A DNA stretch of 64,000 nucleotides, from positions 33,733,445 through 33,797,444 of the forward strand of contig CM026391.1 of the NCBI GenBank assembly GCA_014843695.1. Direction: 5' to 3'. The translations under genes were made by a program, and so were the position numbers. Of this stretch, positions 1 through 14,960 are shown one piece after another; positions within the stretch are counted from its first letter, which is position 1, and every line of letters starts with the position of its first letter. This DNA comes from Archivesica marissinica (taxonomy: Eukaryota > Mollusca > Bivalvia > Venerida > Vesicomyidae). Below the pieces are notes generated by a model that saw only the letters and a program-made list of their open reading frames with translations, was not told where the DNA came from and did not search any database.

Positions 1-3000
1 CACTCATATTTCTGTACTGGTTTACACTCATACTCCCGTACTGGTTTACAATCATACTCACGTACTTGGTTTACATTCATACTCCTGTACTGGTTTAGAC
101 TCCTCCCGTCTGTGGTTTACACTCATATTCCTGTACTGGTTTACATTCTTACTCCTGTACTAGTTTACATTCATACCCCTGTACTGGTTTACATTCATAC
201 TCCTGTACTGGTTTACATTCAAACTCCCAACTGGTTTACACTCATACCCCTGTATTGGTTTACATTCATACCCCTGTACTGGTTTACATTCATATTCCCG
301 TACTGGGTTTTACACTTATACTTCCTGTACTGGTTTATCATCTACCCCTGTACTGGTTTACACTCATACCCATTTACTGGTTTGCATTCATACTCCTGTA
401 CTGGTTACATTCTACCCCTGTACTGGTTTACATTCATACTCTGTACTGGTTTACACTCATACCCCTGTACTGGTTTACATTCATACCCATGTACTGGTTT
501 ACACTCATACTCTTGAACTGGTTTACACTAATACTCCTGTACTGGTTTACGCTCATATTCATGTACTTGTTTACACTCATACTCCTGTATTGGTTTATAA
601 TCATACTCCTGTACTGGCTTACACTCATACTTCTGTACTGGTTTACAATCATACCCCTGTACTGGTTTACACTCATACTCCTGTACTAGTTTACATTCAT
701 ACTCCTGTACTGGTTTAGACTCATACTCCCGTACTGGTTTACACTCATATTCCTGTACTGGTTTACATTCTTACTCCTGTACTAGTTTACATTCATACTC
801 CTGTACTTGTTTACACACATACTCCTTTACTGGTTTACATTCATACTCCAGTACTGGTTTACACTCATACTCCTGTACTAGTTTACATTCATACTCCTGT
901 ACTGGTTTACACACATACTCCTTTACTGGTTTACACTCATATTCCTGTACTGGTTTGCACGCATACTCCTGTACTGGTTTACATTCATACTCTGTATTGG
1001 TTTACATTCATACTCCTGTACTGGTTTACATTCATACTCCCGTACTGGTTTACACTCATACCCCTGTACTGGATTACATTCATACCCATGTACTGGTTTA
1101 CACTCATACTCCTGTACTGGTTTACAGTTATATTCCTGAACTGGTTTACACTCATACCCCTGTACTAGTTTACATTCATAACCCTGTACTGGTTTACCCT
1201 CATACTCCTGTACTAGTTTACATTCATACTCCTGTATTGGTTTACACACATACTCCTTTACTGGTTTACATTCATACTCCTGTACTGGTTTACACTCATA
1301 TTCCTGAACTGGTTTACATTCATACCCCTGTACTGGTTTACATTCATACACCTGCACTGGTTTACATTCATACACCTGTACTGGTTTACATTCATACCCA
1401 TGTACTGGTTTACACTCAAAGTCCCGTACTGGTATACAATCATTTTCCCGTACTGGTTTACACTCATACTCCTATACTGGTTTACATTCATACTCCTGTA
1501 CTGGTTTACATTCATACCCCTGTACTGGTTTACATTCATACCCCTGTACTTGTTTATATTCATACACCTGTACTGGTTTACACTCATACTCCCGTACTGG
1601 TTTACATTCATACTCCTGTACTGGTTTACACTCATACTCCTGTACTGGTTTACACTCATACTCCCGTACTGGTTTACATACATACTCCCGTACTGGTTTA
1701 CACTCATACTCCCGTACTGGTTTACACTCATACTCCCGTACTGGTTTACATACATACTCCTGTACTGGTTTATCCTCATACTCCCGTACTGGTTGACACT
1801 CATAATCACGTACTGGTTTACATTCATACTCCTGTACTGGTTTAGACTCATACTCCCGTACTGGTTTACACTCATATTCCTGTACTGGTTTACATTCTTA
1901 CTCCTGTACTAGTTTACATTCATACCCCTGTACTGGTTTACATTCATACTCCTGTACTGGTTTACATTCAAACTCCCGTACTGGTTTACACTCATACCCC
2001 TGTATTGGTTTACATTCATACCCCTGTACTGTTTACACTCTTATTCCCGTACTGGTTTACACTCATACTCCTGTACTGGTTTACATTCATACCCCTGTAC
2101 TGGTTTACACTCATACCCATTTACTGGTTTACATTCATACTCCTGTACTGGTTTACATTCATACCCCTGTACTGGTTTACATTCATACCTCTGTACTGGT
2201 TTACATTTATTCTCCTGTACTGGTTTACATTCATACCCCTGTACTGGTTTACACTCATACTCCTGTACTGGTTTACACTCATACGCCCGTACTGGTTTAC
2301 ACTCATATTCCTGTACTGGTTTACATTCATACTCCTGTACTAGTTTACATTCATACCTCTGTACAGGTTTACATTCATACTCCTGTACTGTTTTACATTC
2401 AAACTCCCATACTGTTGTACACTCATACCCCTGTATTGGTTTACATTCATACCCCTGTACTGGTTTACACTCATATTCCCGTACTGGTTTACACTCATAC
2501 TCCTGTACTGGTTTACATTCATACCCCTGTACTGGTTTACACTCATACCCCTTTACTGGTTTGCATTCATACTCCTGTACTGGTTTACATTCATACCCCT
2601 GTACTAGTTTACACTCATACCCCTGTACTGGTTTACATTCATACTCTGTACTGGTTTACATTCATACTCCTGTACTGGTTTACATTCATACTCCCGTACT
2701 GGTTTACACTCATACCCCTGTACTGGTTTACATTCATACCCATGTACTGGTTTACACTCATACTCCTGTACTGGTTTACACTCATACTCCTGTACTGGTT
2801 TACACTCATACTCATGTACTGGTTTACACTCATACTTCTGTACTGGTTTACATTCATACCCCTGTACTGGTTTACATTCATACTCTGTACTGGTTTACAT
2901 TAATACTCCTGTACTGGTTTACATTCATACTCCCGTACTGGTTTACACTCATACCCCTGTACTGGTTTACATTCATACACATGTACTGGTTTACACTCAT

Positions 3001-6000
3001 ACTCTTGAACTGGTTTACACTAATACTCCTGTACTGGTTTACGCTCATACTCATGTACTTGTTTACACTCATACTCCTGTATTGGTTTACACTCATACTC
3101 CTGTACTGGCTTAAACTCATACTCCTGTACTGGTTTACAGTTATATTCCTGAACTGGTTTACACTCATACCCCTGTATTAGTTTACATTCATAACCCTGT
3201 ACTGGTTTATCCTCATACTCCCGTACTGGTTTACACTCATACTCACGTACTGGTTTACATTCATACTCCTGTACTGGTTTAGACTCATACTCCCGTACTG
3301 GTTTACACTCATATTCCTGTACTGGTTTACATTCTTACTCCTGTACTAGTTTACATTCATACCCCTGTACTGGTTTACATTCATACTCCTGTACTGGTTT
3401 ACATTCAAACTCCCGTACTGATTTACACTCATACCCCTGTATTGGTTTACATTCATACCCCTGTACTCGTTTACACTCATATTCCCGTACTGGTTTACAC
3501 TCATACTCCTGTACTGGTTTACATTCATACCCCTGTACTGGTTTACACTCATACCCATTTACTGGTTTGCATTCATACTCCTGTACTGGTTTACATTCAT
3601 ACCCCTGTACTGGTTTACATTCATACCTCTGTACTGGTTTACATTTATTCTCCTGTACTGGTTTACATTCATACCCCTGTACAGGTTTACACTCATACTC
3701 CTGTACTGGTTTACACTCATACGCCCGTACTGGTTTACACTCATATTCCTGTACTGGTTTACATTCATACTCCTGTACTAGTTTACATTCATACCCCTGT
3801 ACAGGTTTACATTCATACTCCTGTACTGTTTTACATTCAAACTCCCAAACTGTTTTACACTCATACCCCTGTATTGGTTTACATTCATACCCCTGTACTG
3901 GTTTACACTCATATTCCCGTACTGGTTTACACTCATACTCCTGTACTGGTTTACATTCATACCCCTGTACTGGTTTACACTCATACCCCTTTACTGGTTT
4001 GCATTCATACTCCTGTACTAGTTTACATTAATACCCCTGTACTAGTTTACACTCATACCCCTGTACTGGTTTACATTCATACTCTGTACTGGTTTACATT
4101 CATACTCCTGTACTGGTTTACATTCATACTCCCGTACTGGTTTACACTCATACCCCTGTACTGGTTTACATTCATACCCATGTACTGGTTTACACTCATA
4201 CTCCTGTACTGGTTTACACTCATACTCCTGTACTGGTTTACACTCATACTCATGTACTGGTTTACACTCATACTTCTGTACTGGTTTACATTCATACTCC
4301 TGTACTGGTTTACACACATTCTCCTTTACTGGTTTACATTCATACTCCTGTATTGGTGTACACTCATACTCCTGTACTGGTTTACATTCATACCCCTGTA
4401 CTGGTTTACATTCATACCCATGTAATGGTTTACATTCATACTCCTGTACTGGTTTACACTCATACTCCTGTACTGGTTTACACTCATAATCCCGTACTGG
4501 TTTACATACATACTCCCGTACTGGTTTACACTCATACTCCCGTACTGGTTTACACTCATACTCCCGTACTGGTTTACATACATACTCCTGTACTGGTTTA
4601 TCCTCATACTCCCGTACTGGTTTACACTCATACTCACGTACTGGTTTACATTCATTCTCCTGTACTGGTTTAGACTCATACTCCCGTACTGGTTTACACT
4701 CATATTCCTGTACTGGTTTACATTCTTACACCTGTACTAGTTTACATTCATACCCCTGTACTGGTTTACATTCATACTCCTGTACTGGTTTACATTCAAA
4801 CTCCCGTACTGGTTTACACTGATACCCCTGTATTGGTTTACATTCATACCCCTGTACTCGTTTACACTCATATTCCCGTACTGGTTTACACTCATACTCC
4901 TGTACTGGTTTACACTCATACCCATTTACTGGTTTGCATTCATACTCCTGTACTGGTTTACATTCATACCCCTGTACTGGTTTACATTCATACCTCTGTA
5001 CTGGTTTACATTCATACTCCTGTACTGGTTTACATTCATACCCCGTACTGTTTACACTCATACCCTGTATTGGTTTACATTCATACCCCTGTACTGGTTT
5101 ACACTCATATTCCCGTACTGGTTTACACTCATACTCCTGTACTGGTTTACATTCATACCCCTGTACTGGTTTACACTCATATCCCTTACTGGTTTGCATT
5201 CATACTCCTGTACTGGTTTACATTCATACCCCTGTACTAGTTTACACTAATACCCCTGTACTGGTTTACATTCATACTCTGTACTGGTTTACATTCATAC
5301 TCCTGTACTGGTTTACATTCATACTCCCGTACTGGTTTACACTCATACCCCTGTACTGGTTTACATTCATACCCATGTACTGGTTTACACTCATACTCCT
5401 GTACTGGTTTACACTCATTCTCCTGTACTGGTTTACACTCATACTCATGTACTGGTTTACACTCATACTTCTGTACTGGTTTACATTCATACTCCTGTAC
5501 TGGTTTACATACATACTCCTTTACTGGTTTACATTCATACTCCTGTATTGGTGTACACTCATACTCCTGTACTGGTTTACATTCATACCCCTGTACTGGT
5601 TTACATTCATACCCATGTAATGGTTTACACTCATACTTCTGTACTGGTTTACACTCAAACTCCTGTACTGGTTTACACTCATACTCATGTACTGGTTTAC
5701 ACTCATACTCATGTACTGGTTTACATTCATACCCCTGTACTGGTTTACACTCATACCCATTTACTGGTTTGCATTCATACTCCTCTACTGGTTTACATTC
5801 ATACCCCTGTACTGGTTTACATTCATACTTCTGTACTGGTTTACATTTATTCTCCTGTACTGGTTTACATTCATACCCCTGTACTGGTTTACACTCATAC
5901 TCCTGTACTGGTTTACACTCATACGCCCGTATTGGTTTACACTCATATTCCTGTACTGGTTTACATTCATACTCCTGTACTAGTTTACATTCATACCCCT

Positions 6001-9000
6001 GTACAGGTTTACATTCATACTCCTGTACTGTTTTACATTCAAACTCCCATACTGTTTTACACTCATACCCCTGTATTGGTTTACATTCATACCCCTGTAC
6101 TGGTTTACACTCATATTCCCATACTGGTTTACACTCATACTCCTGTACTGGTTTACATTCATACCCCTGTACTGGTTTACACTCATACCCCTTTACTGGT
6201 TTGCATTCATACTCCTGTACTGGTTTACATTCATACCCCTGTACTAGTTTACACTAATACCCCTGTACTGGTTTACATTCATACTCTGTACTGGTTTACA
6301 TTCATACTCCTGTACTGGTTTACATTCATACTCCCGTACTGGTTTACACTCATACCCCTGTACTGGTTTACATTCATACCTATGTACTGGTTTACACTCA
6401 TACTCCTGTACTGGTTTACACTCATACTCCTGTACTGGTTTACACTCATACTCATGTACTGGTTTACACTCATACTTCTGTACTGGTTTACATTCATACT
6501 CCTGTACTGGTTTACACACATACTCCTTTACTGGTTTACATTCATACTCCTGTATTGGTGTACACTCATACTCCTGTACTGGTTTACATTCATACCCCTG
6601 TACTGGTTTACATTCATACCCATGTAATGGTTTACACTCATACTTCTGTACTGGTTTACACTCAAACTCCTGTACTGGTTTACACTCATACTCATGTACT
6701 GGTTTACACTCATACTCATGTACTGGTTTACATTCATACCCCTGTACTGGTTTACACTCATACTCCTGTAATTGATTACACTCATACTCCTGTACTGGCT
6801 TACACTCATACTCCGTTACTGGTTTACAGTCATATTCCTGAACTGTTTTACACTCATACCCCTGTACTGGTTTACATTCATACCCCTGTACTGGTTTACA
6901 CTCATACTCCTGTACTGGTTTACATTCATACTCCTGTACTGGTTTACACACATACTCCTTTACTGGTTTACATTTATACTACTGTACTGGTTTACATTCA
7001 TACCCCTGTACTGGTTTACACTCATACTCATGTACTGGTTTACACTCATACTCATGTACTGGTTTTCATTTATACCCCTGTACTGGTTTACACTCATACT
7101 CCTGTACTTGTTTACATTCATACTCCTGTACTGGTTTACACTCATACTCCTGTACTGGCTTACACTCATACTCCGTTACTGGTTTACAGTCATACTCCCG
7201 TACTGGTTTACATTCATACTCCTGTACTGGTTTACACTCATAATACTGTACTGGTTTACACTCATACTCCCGTACTGGTTTACATACATACTCCCGTACT
7301 GGTTTACACTCATACTCCAGTACTGGTTTACACTCATACTCCCGTACTGGTTTACATACATACTCCCGTACTGGTTTACACTCATACTCCCGTACTGGTT
7401 TACACTCATATTCCTGTACTGGTTTACATTCATACTCCTGTACTAGTTTACATTCATACCCCTGTACTGGTTTACATTCATACACCTGTACTGGTTTACA
7501 TTCAAACTCCCGTACTGGTTTACACTCATACCCCTGTATTGGTTTACATTCATACCCCTGTACTGGTTTACACTCATATTCCCATACTGGTTTACACTCA
7601 TACTCCTGTACTGGTTTACATTCATACCCCTGTACTGTTTTACACTCACACCCCTTTACTGGTTTGCATTCATACTCCTGTACTGGTTTACATTCATACC
7701 CCTTTACTGGTTTACATTCATACCTCTGTACTGGTTTACATTTATACTCCTGTACTAGTTTACATTCATAACCCTGTACTGGTTTACACTCATACTCCTG
7801 TACTGGTTTACATTCATACTCATGTACTGGTTTACACTCATACTTCTGTACTAGTTTACACTCAAACTCCTGTACTGGTTTACACTCATACTCATGTACT
7901 GGTTTACACTCATACTCATGTACTGGTTTACACTCATACTCCTGTACTGGTTTGCACTCATACTCCTGTACTTGTTTACACTCATACTCCTGTACTGGTT
8001 TACAGTCATATTCCTGTACTGGTTTACACTCATACCCTTGTACTGGTTTACATTCATACCCCTGTACTGGTTTACACTCATACTCCTGTACTGGTTTACA
8101 TTCATACTCCTGTACTGGTTTACACACATACTCATTTACTGGTTTACATTCATACTCCTGTACTGGTTTACACTCATACTCCTGTACTGGTTTACATTCA
8201 TACCCCTGTACTGGTTTACATTCATACACCTGCACTGGTTTACATTCATACACCTGTACTCGTTTACATTCATACCCATGTACTGGTTTACACTCATACT
8301 CCCGTACTGGTTTACACTCATATTCCTGTACTGGTTTACATTCATACCCCTGTACTGGTTTACACTCATACTCCTGTACTGATTTACATTAATACCCCTG
8401 TACCGGTTTACATTCATACCCCTGTACTGGTTTACATTCATACTCATGTACTGGTTTACACTTATACTCCCGTACTGGTTGACATACATACTCCCGTACT
8501 GTTTTACACTCATACTCCCGTACTGGTTTACACTCATACCCCTGTATTGGTTTACATTCATACCCCTGTACTGGTTTACACTCATATTCCCGTACTGGTT
8601 TACACTCATACTCCTGTACTGGTTTACATTCATACCCCTGAACTGGTTGACACTCATACTCCTGTACTGTTTTACATTCATACCTTGTACTGGTTTACAA
8701 TCATACTCATGTACTGGTCAACACTCATACTCCCGTACTGGTTTACATACATACTCCCGTACTGGTTTACATTCATACCACTGTACTGGTTTACATTCAT
8801 ACCCCTTTACTGGTGTGCATTAATACTCCTGTACTGGTTTACATTCATACCCCTGTACTGGTTTACATTCATACAACTGTACTGGTTTACATTCATACTC
8901 CCGTACTGGTTTACACTCATACCCCTGTACTGGTTTACATTCATACCCATGTAATGGTTTACACTCATACTCCTGTACTGGTTTACACTCAAACTCCTGT

Positions 9001-11860
9001 ACTGGTTTACATTCATACACATGTACTGGTTTACATTCATACTCCTGTACTGGTTTACACTCATACTCCCGTACTGGTTTACATACATACTCCCGTACTG
9101 GTTTACACTCATACTCCCGTACTGGTTTACACTCATACCCCTGTATTGGTTTACATTCATACCCCTGTACTGGTTTACACTCATATAACCGTACTGGTTT
9201 ACACTCATACTCTTGTACTGGTTTACATTCATACCCCTGAACTGGTTTACACTCATACCCATTTACCGATTTGCATTCATACTCCTGTACTGGTTTACAT
9301 TCATACTCCTGTACTGGTTTAAACTCATACCTTGTACTGGTTTACAATCATATTCATGTACTGGTTTACACTCATACTCCCGTACTGGTTTACATACATA
9401 CTCCAGTACTGGTTTACACTCATACTCCCGTACTTGTTTACAATCATACTCCTGTACTGGTTTATATTCATAATCCCGTATTGGTTTACACGCATACCCC
9501 TGTACTGGTTTACATTCATACCCCTGTTCTGGTTTACACTCATATTCCCGTACTGGTTTACACTCATACTCCTGTACTGGTTTACATTCATACTCAAGGA
9601 CTGGTTTAAACTCATTCTCCTGTACTGATTTACATTCATACCCCTGTACTGGTTTACACTCATACCCATTTACTGGTTTGCATTCATACTCCTGTACTGG
9701 TTTACATTCATACCCCTGTACTGGTTTACATTCATACCTCTGTACTGGTTTACATTTATACTCCTGTACTGGTTTATATTCATACCCCTGAACTGGTTTA
9801 CACTCATACTCCTCTACTGGTTTTCATTCATACTCATGTACTGGTTTACACTCATACTCCTGTACTGGTTTACACTCATACTCCCGTACTGGTAACACTC
9901 ATATTCCTGTACTGGTTTACATTCATACCCCTGTACTGGTTTATACTCATACTCCTGTACTGATTTACAGTAATACCCCTGTACCGGTTTACATTCATAC
10001 TCATGTACTGGTTTACACTCATACCTATGTAATGGTTTACATTCATACTCCTGTACTGGTTTACATTCATATCCCTGTACTGGTTTACATTCATACCCCT
10101 GTACTGGTTTACATTCATACCTCTGTACTGGTTTACATTTATTCTCCTGTAATGGTTTACATTCATACGCCCAGTACTGGTTTACATTCATACTCCTGTT
10201 CTGGTTTAAACTCATACTCCTGTACTGGTTGACACTCATACTCCTGTACTGTTTTACACTCATACCTTGTACTGGTTTACAATCATACTCATGTACTGGT
10301 TTACACTCATACTCCCGTACTGGTTTACATTCATACTCCTGTACTCGTTTACACGCATACCCCTGTACTTGTTTACATTCATACCCCTGTACTGGTTTAC
10401 ACTCATATTCCCGTACTGGTTTACATTCATACCCCTTTACTGGTTACAATCATACTCCCGTACTTGTTTACATTCATACCCCTGTACTGGTTTACATTCA
10501 TACTCCTGTACTCGTTTACACTAATACTCCCGTACTGATTTACACTCATACTCCTGTACTGGTTTATATACATACTCCCGTACTGGTTTACACGCATACC
10601 CCTGTACTGGTTTACATTCATACCCCTGTACTGGTTTACACTCATATTCCCGTACTGGTTTACACTCATACTCCTGTACTGGTTTACACTCATACTCCCG
10701 GACTGGTTTACACTCATTCTCCTGTACTGGTTTACATTCATACACCTGTACTGGTTTACATTCATACTCCTGTACTCGTTTACACTAATACTCCCGTACT
10801 GGTTTACACTCATACTTCTGTACTGGTTTATATTCATACTATCTTACTGGTTTACACGCATACCCCTGTGCTGGTTTACATTCATTCCCCTGTACTGGTT
10901 TACACTCATATTCCCGTACTGGTTTACACTCATACTCCTGTACTGGTTTACACTCATACTCCCGGACTGGTTTACACTCATTCTCCTGTACTGGTTTACA
11001 TTCATACCCCTGTACTGTTTTACATTCATACTCATGTACTGGTTTACACTCATACCTCTGTACTGGTTTACATTCATACTCCTGTACTGGTTTACATCCA
11101 TACCCCTGTACTGGTGTACATTCATACCCCTGTACTGGTTTACATTTATACCTCTGTACTGGTTTACATTTATACTCCTGTACTGGTTTACATTCATACC
11201 CCTGTACTGGTTTACACTCATACTCCTGTACTGGTTTACATTCATACTCATGTACTGGTTTACACTCACACTCACACTCATGTACTGGTTTACTCTCGTA
11301 TTCCTGTAATGGTTTACACTCATATTCCTGAACTGGTTTACACTCATACTCCCGTACTGGTTTACACTCATACTCCTGTACTGGTTTAAACTCATACTCC
11401 CGTACTGGTTTACACTCATACTCCTATACTGGTTTACACTCATACTCCTGTACTGGTTTACACTCATACTCCCGTACTGGTTTACATTCATACTCATGTT
11501 CTGGTTTACACTCATACTCCTGTACTGGTTTACACTCATACTCCTGTACTGGTTTACATTCATACCTCTGTACTGGTTTACATTCATACTCCTGTACTGG
11601 TTTATGCTCATACTCATGTACTTGTTTACATTCATACTCCCGTACTGGTTTACACTCTTACTCCCGCACTGATTTACATTCATACTCCTGTACTGGTTTA
11701 CATTCATACTCCTGTACTGGTTTACACTCATACTCCTGTACTGATTAACATTCATACTCCTGTACTGGTTTATACTCATACTCCTTAACTGGTTTACATT
11801 CATAGCCCTGTACTGGTTTACACTCATACTCCCGTACTGGTTTACATACATACTCCTGTA
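1..11860. repeat. 24-bp minisatellite array (about 490 units), left end outside window
   Basis: The whole stretch is a head-to-tail array of a 24-bp unit, GTACTGGTTTAC followed by AYTCATACYCCT, with scattered substitutions and a few one-base indels. Recurrent variants are ACACTCAT versus ACATTCAT, CTCCTG versus CCCCTG or CTCCCG, and CTCATG. Because 24 is a multiple of three and the unit lacks stops in all three forward and two reverse frames, long frames of 8-residue repeats such as VLVYTHTP (forward) and MSVNQYRS (reverse) appear. They overlap one another, end wherever an indel occurs, and have no unique flanking domain, so I treat them as non-coding. The array starts before base 1 and abuts the 28-bp satellite directly at about 11860. 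The family is not recognised. No promoter or RNA gene was seen inside. Confidence 0.97.
4040..6762. repeat. Higher-order duplication inside the 24-bp array (about 1007 bp and 1195 bp offsets)
   Basis: Rare variants recur in the same order. TGTATTGGTGTACAC occurs at 4349, 5544 and 6551. CATGTAATGG occurs at 4419, 5614 and 6621. The irregular CTAGTTTACACTAATACC occurs at 5237 and 6244. The last two copies are offset by 1007 bp (42 units less one base) and diverge after about 5755/6762. The first pair is offset by 1195 bp. This shows that multi-unit blocks, not just single units, were duplicated. Block edges are approximate because they were read by eye. Confidence 0.75.
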
Positions 11861-14689
11861 TGTTTCTAAGTAATGGGGTGCCGAGAGAAGCTTCTAAGTA
11901 ATGGGATATCGAGAGAAGCTTCTAAATAATGGGATGTCTAGAGAAGCTTCTAAGTAATGGGATGTCGAGAGAAGCTTCAAAGTAATTGGATGTCGAGAGA
12001 AGCTTCTAAGTAATGGGGTATCGAGATAAGCTTCTAAGTAATGGGATGTCGAGAGAAGCTTCTAAGTAATGGGATGTCTAGAGGCGCTTCTAAGTAATGG
12101 GATGTCGAGAGAAGCTTCTAAGTAATGGGGTATCGAGAGAAGCTTCTAAGTAATGGGATGTCTAGAGGCGCTTCTAAGTAATGGGATATCGAGAGAAGTT
12201 TCTAAGTAATGGGATGTCGAGAGAAGCTTCTAAGTAATGGGATATCGAGAGAAGCTTCTAAGTAATGGGATGTCGAGAGAAGCTTCTAAATAATGGGATA
12301 TCGAGAGAAGCTTCAAATTAATGGGGTATCGAGAGGCGCTTCTTAGTAATGGGGTGTCGAGGGGCGCTTCTAAGCAATGGATGTCGAGGGGCTCTTCTAA
12401 GTAATGGGATGTCGAGCGAAGCCTCTAAGTAATGGGATGTCTAGAGGCACTTCTAAGTAATGGGGTATCGAGAGGCGCTTCTTAGTAATGGGATGTCGAG
12501 AGAAGCTTCTAAGTAATGGGATGTATAGATGCGCTTCTAAGTAATGGGCTGTCGAGAGAAGCTTCTAAATAATGGTGTATCTAGATAAGCTTCTAAGTAA
12601 TGGGGTATCGAGAGGCGCTTCTAAGTAATGGGATGTCGAGAGAAGCTTCTAAGTAATGGGATGTATAGATGCGCTTCTAAGTAATGGGCTGTCGAGAGAA
12701 GCTTCTAAGTAATGGGGTATCGAGAGAAGCTTCTAAGTAATGTGGTATCTAGAGAAGCTTCTAAGTAATGGGATGTCGAGAGAAGCTTCTAAGTAATGGG
12801 ATGTCGAGAGAAGCTTCTAAGTAATGGGATGTCGAGCGAAGCATCTAAGTAATGGGGTAGCGAGAGAAGCTTCTAAATAACGGGATGTTTAGAGGCTCCT
12901 CTAAGTAATGGGATGTCGAGGGGCGCTTCTAAGTAATGGGGTATCGAGAGAAGCTTCTAAGTAATGGGATATCGAGAGAAGCTTCTAAGTAATGGGATAT
13001 CGAGAGGAGCTTCTAAATAATGGGGTATCGAGAGAAGCTTCTAAATAATGGGATGTAGAGGGGCGCTTCTAAGTAATGGGGTATCGACAGAATCTTCTAA
13101 GTAATAGGGTATCGAGAGAAGCTTCTAAGTAATGGGATGTCGAGAGAAGCTTCTAAATAATGGGATGTCGAGAGAAGCTTCTAAGTAATGGGATGTAGAG
13201 AGAAGCTTCTAAGTAATGGGGTATCGAGAGAAGCTTCTAAATAACGGGATGTCTAGAGATGCTTTTAAGTAATGGGATGTCGAGAGAAGTTTCTAAGTAA
13301 AGGGGTATCGAGAGAAGCTTCTATGTAATGGGATATCGAGAGAAGCTTCTATGTAATGGGTATCGAGAGAATATTCTAAATAATGGGGTGTTGAGAGAAG
13401 CTTCTAAGTAATGGGGTATCGAGAGAAGCTTCTAAGTAATTGGGTATCGAGAGAAGCTTCTAAATAATGGGGTATCGAGAGAAGCCTCTAAGTAATGGGG
13501 TATCTAGAGAAGCTTCTAAGTAATGGGGTTTTGAGAGGCGCTTATAAGTAATGGGATTTTCGAGCAGCGCTTATAAGACATGGGATGTCGAGAGAAGTTT
13601 CTATGTAATGGGGTATCGAGAGAAGCTTCTAAGTAACGGGGTATCGAGAGAAGCTTCTAAGTAATGGGGTATCGAGAGAAGCTTCTAAGTAATGGGTATA
13701 TAGAGAAGCTTCTAAGTAATGGGGTAATGAAAGAAGCTTCTAAGTAATGGGATATCGAGAGAAGCTTCTAAGTAATGGGGAATCGAGAGAAGCTTCTAAG
13801 TAATGGGGTATCGAGATAAGCTTGTAAGTAATGGGTTATCGAGAGAAGCTTCAAAGTAATGGGGTGTTGAGGGGCGCTTCTAAGTAATGGGATGTCGAGA
13901 GAAGCTACTAAGTAATGGGGTATCGAGAGAAGCTTCTAAGTAATCGGGTATCGAGAGAAGCTTCTAAGTAATGGGATGTCGAGAGAAGCTTCTAAATAAC
14001 GGGGTATCGAGAGAAGCTTCTAAGTAATGAGATGTCGAGAGGCGATTCTAAGTAATGGGATGTAGAGAGAAACTTCTAAGTAATGGGATGTAGAGAGAAG
14101 CTTCTAAGTAATGGGGTATCGTGAGTAGCTTCTATGTAATGGGATGACCAGAGAAGCTTCTAAGTAATGGGATGTCTAGAGGCGCTTCTAAGTAATGGGA
14201 TGTCGAGAGAAGCTTCTAAGTAATGGGGTATCGAGAGAAGCTTCTAAATAATGGGATGTCGAGAATAGCTTCTAAGTAATGGGATGGCGAGAGAAGCTTC
14301 TAAATAATGGGATGTCGAGAGAAGCTTCAAAGTAATGGGGTGTCGAGGGGTGCTTCTAAGTAATGGAATGTCGAGGGGCGCTTCTAAGTAATGGGATATC
14401 GAGCGAAGCTTCTAAGTAATGGGATGTCGAGAGAAGCTTCTAAATAACGGGATGTCTAGAGGCGCTTCTAAGTAATGGGATGTCGAGAGAAGTTTCTAAG
14501 TAATGAGGTATCGTGAGAAGCTTCTATGTAATGGGGTATCGAGAGAAGATTCTAAGTAATGGGGTATCGAGAGAAGCTTCTAAATAATGGGGTATCAAGA
14601 GAGGCTTCTAAGTAATGAGATGTCGAGAGGCGATTCTAAGTAATGGGATGTAGAGAGTAGCTTAAAGTAATGGGATGTAGAGACAAGCT

Positions 14690-14960
14690 TCTAAGTAATG
14701 GGATGTAGGGACGCGATTCCAAGTAATGGGATGTCGAGAGAAGCTTCTAAGTAATGGGATGTTGGGAGGCGATTCTAAGTAATGGGATGTCGAGAGAAGC
14801 TTCTAAGTAATGGGATTTAGGGAGGCGATTCTAAGTAATGGGATGTCGAGAGAAGCTTCTAAATAATGGGATGTAGGGAGGCGATTATAAGTAATGGGAT
14901 GTCGAGAGAAGCTTCTAAGTAATGGGATGTAGGGAGGCGATTCTAAGTAATGGGATGACG
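14690..14960. repeat. 56-bp dimer sub-array within the 28-bp satellite
   Basis: Two monomer types alternate regularly. One carries GATGTAGGGAGGCGATTC and the other GATGTCGAGAGAAGCTTC, giving a two-unit (56-bp) higher-order period over about five dimers. The same dimer pattern reappears near 22130-22740 and 25010-25520, as expected from the larger duplications of this array. Confidence 0.8.

Noticed and set aside
923..1375. Reverse frames of ECKPVQEY repeats resembling a Cys-rich repeat protein
   Set aside because: The same DNA is open in alternative reverse and forward registers, and indels shift the register freely. No sign of selection on one frame.
6555..8954. A 799-codon forward frame of VLVYTHTP repeats in the 24-bp array
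   Set aside because: The unit length is a multiple of three and has no stop. Overlapping long frames exist in other registers and on the other strand, and there is no unique domain, signal or terminus.
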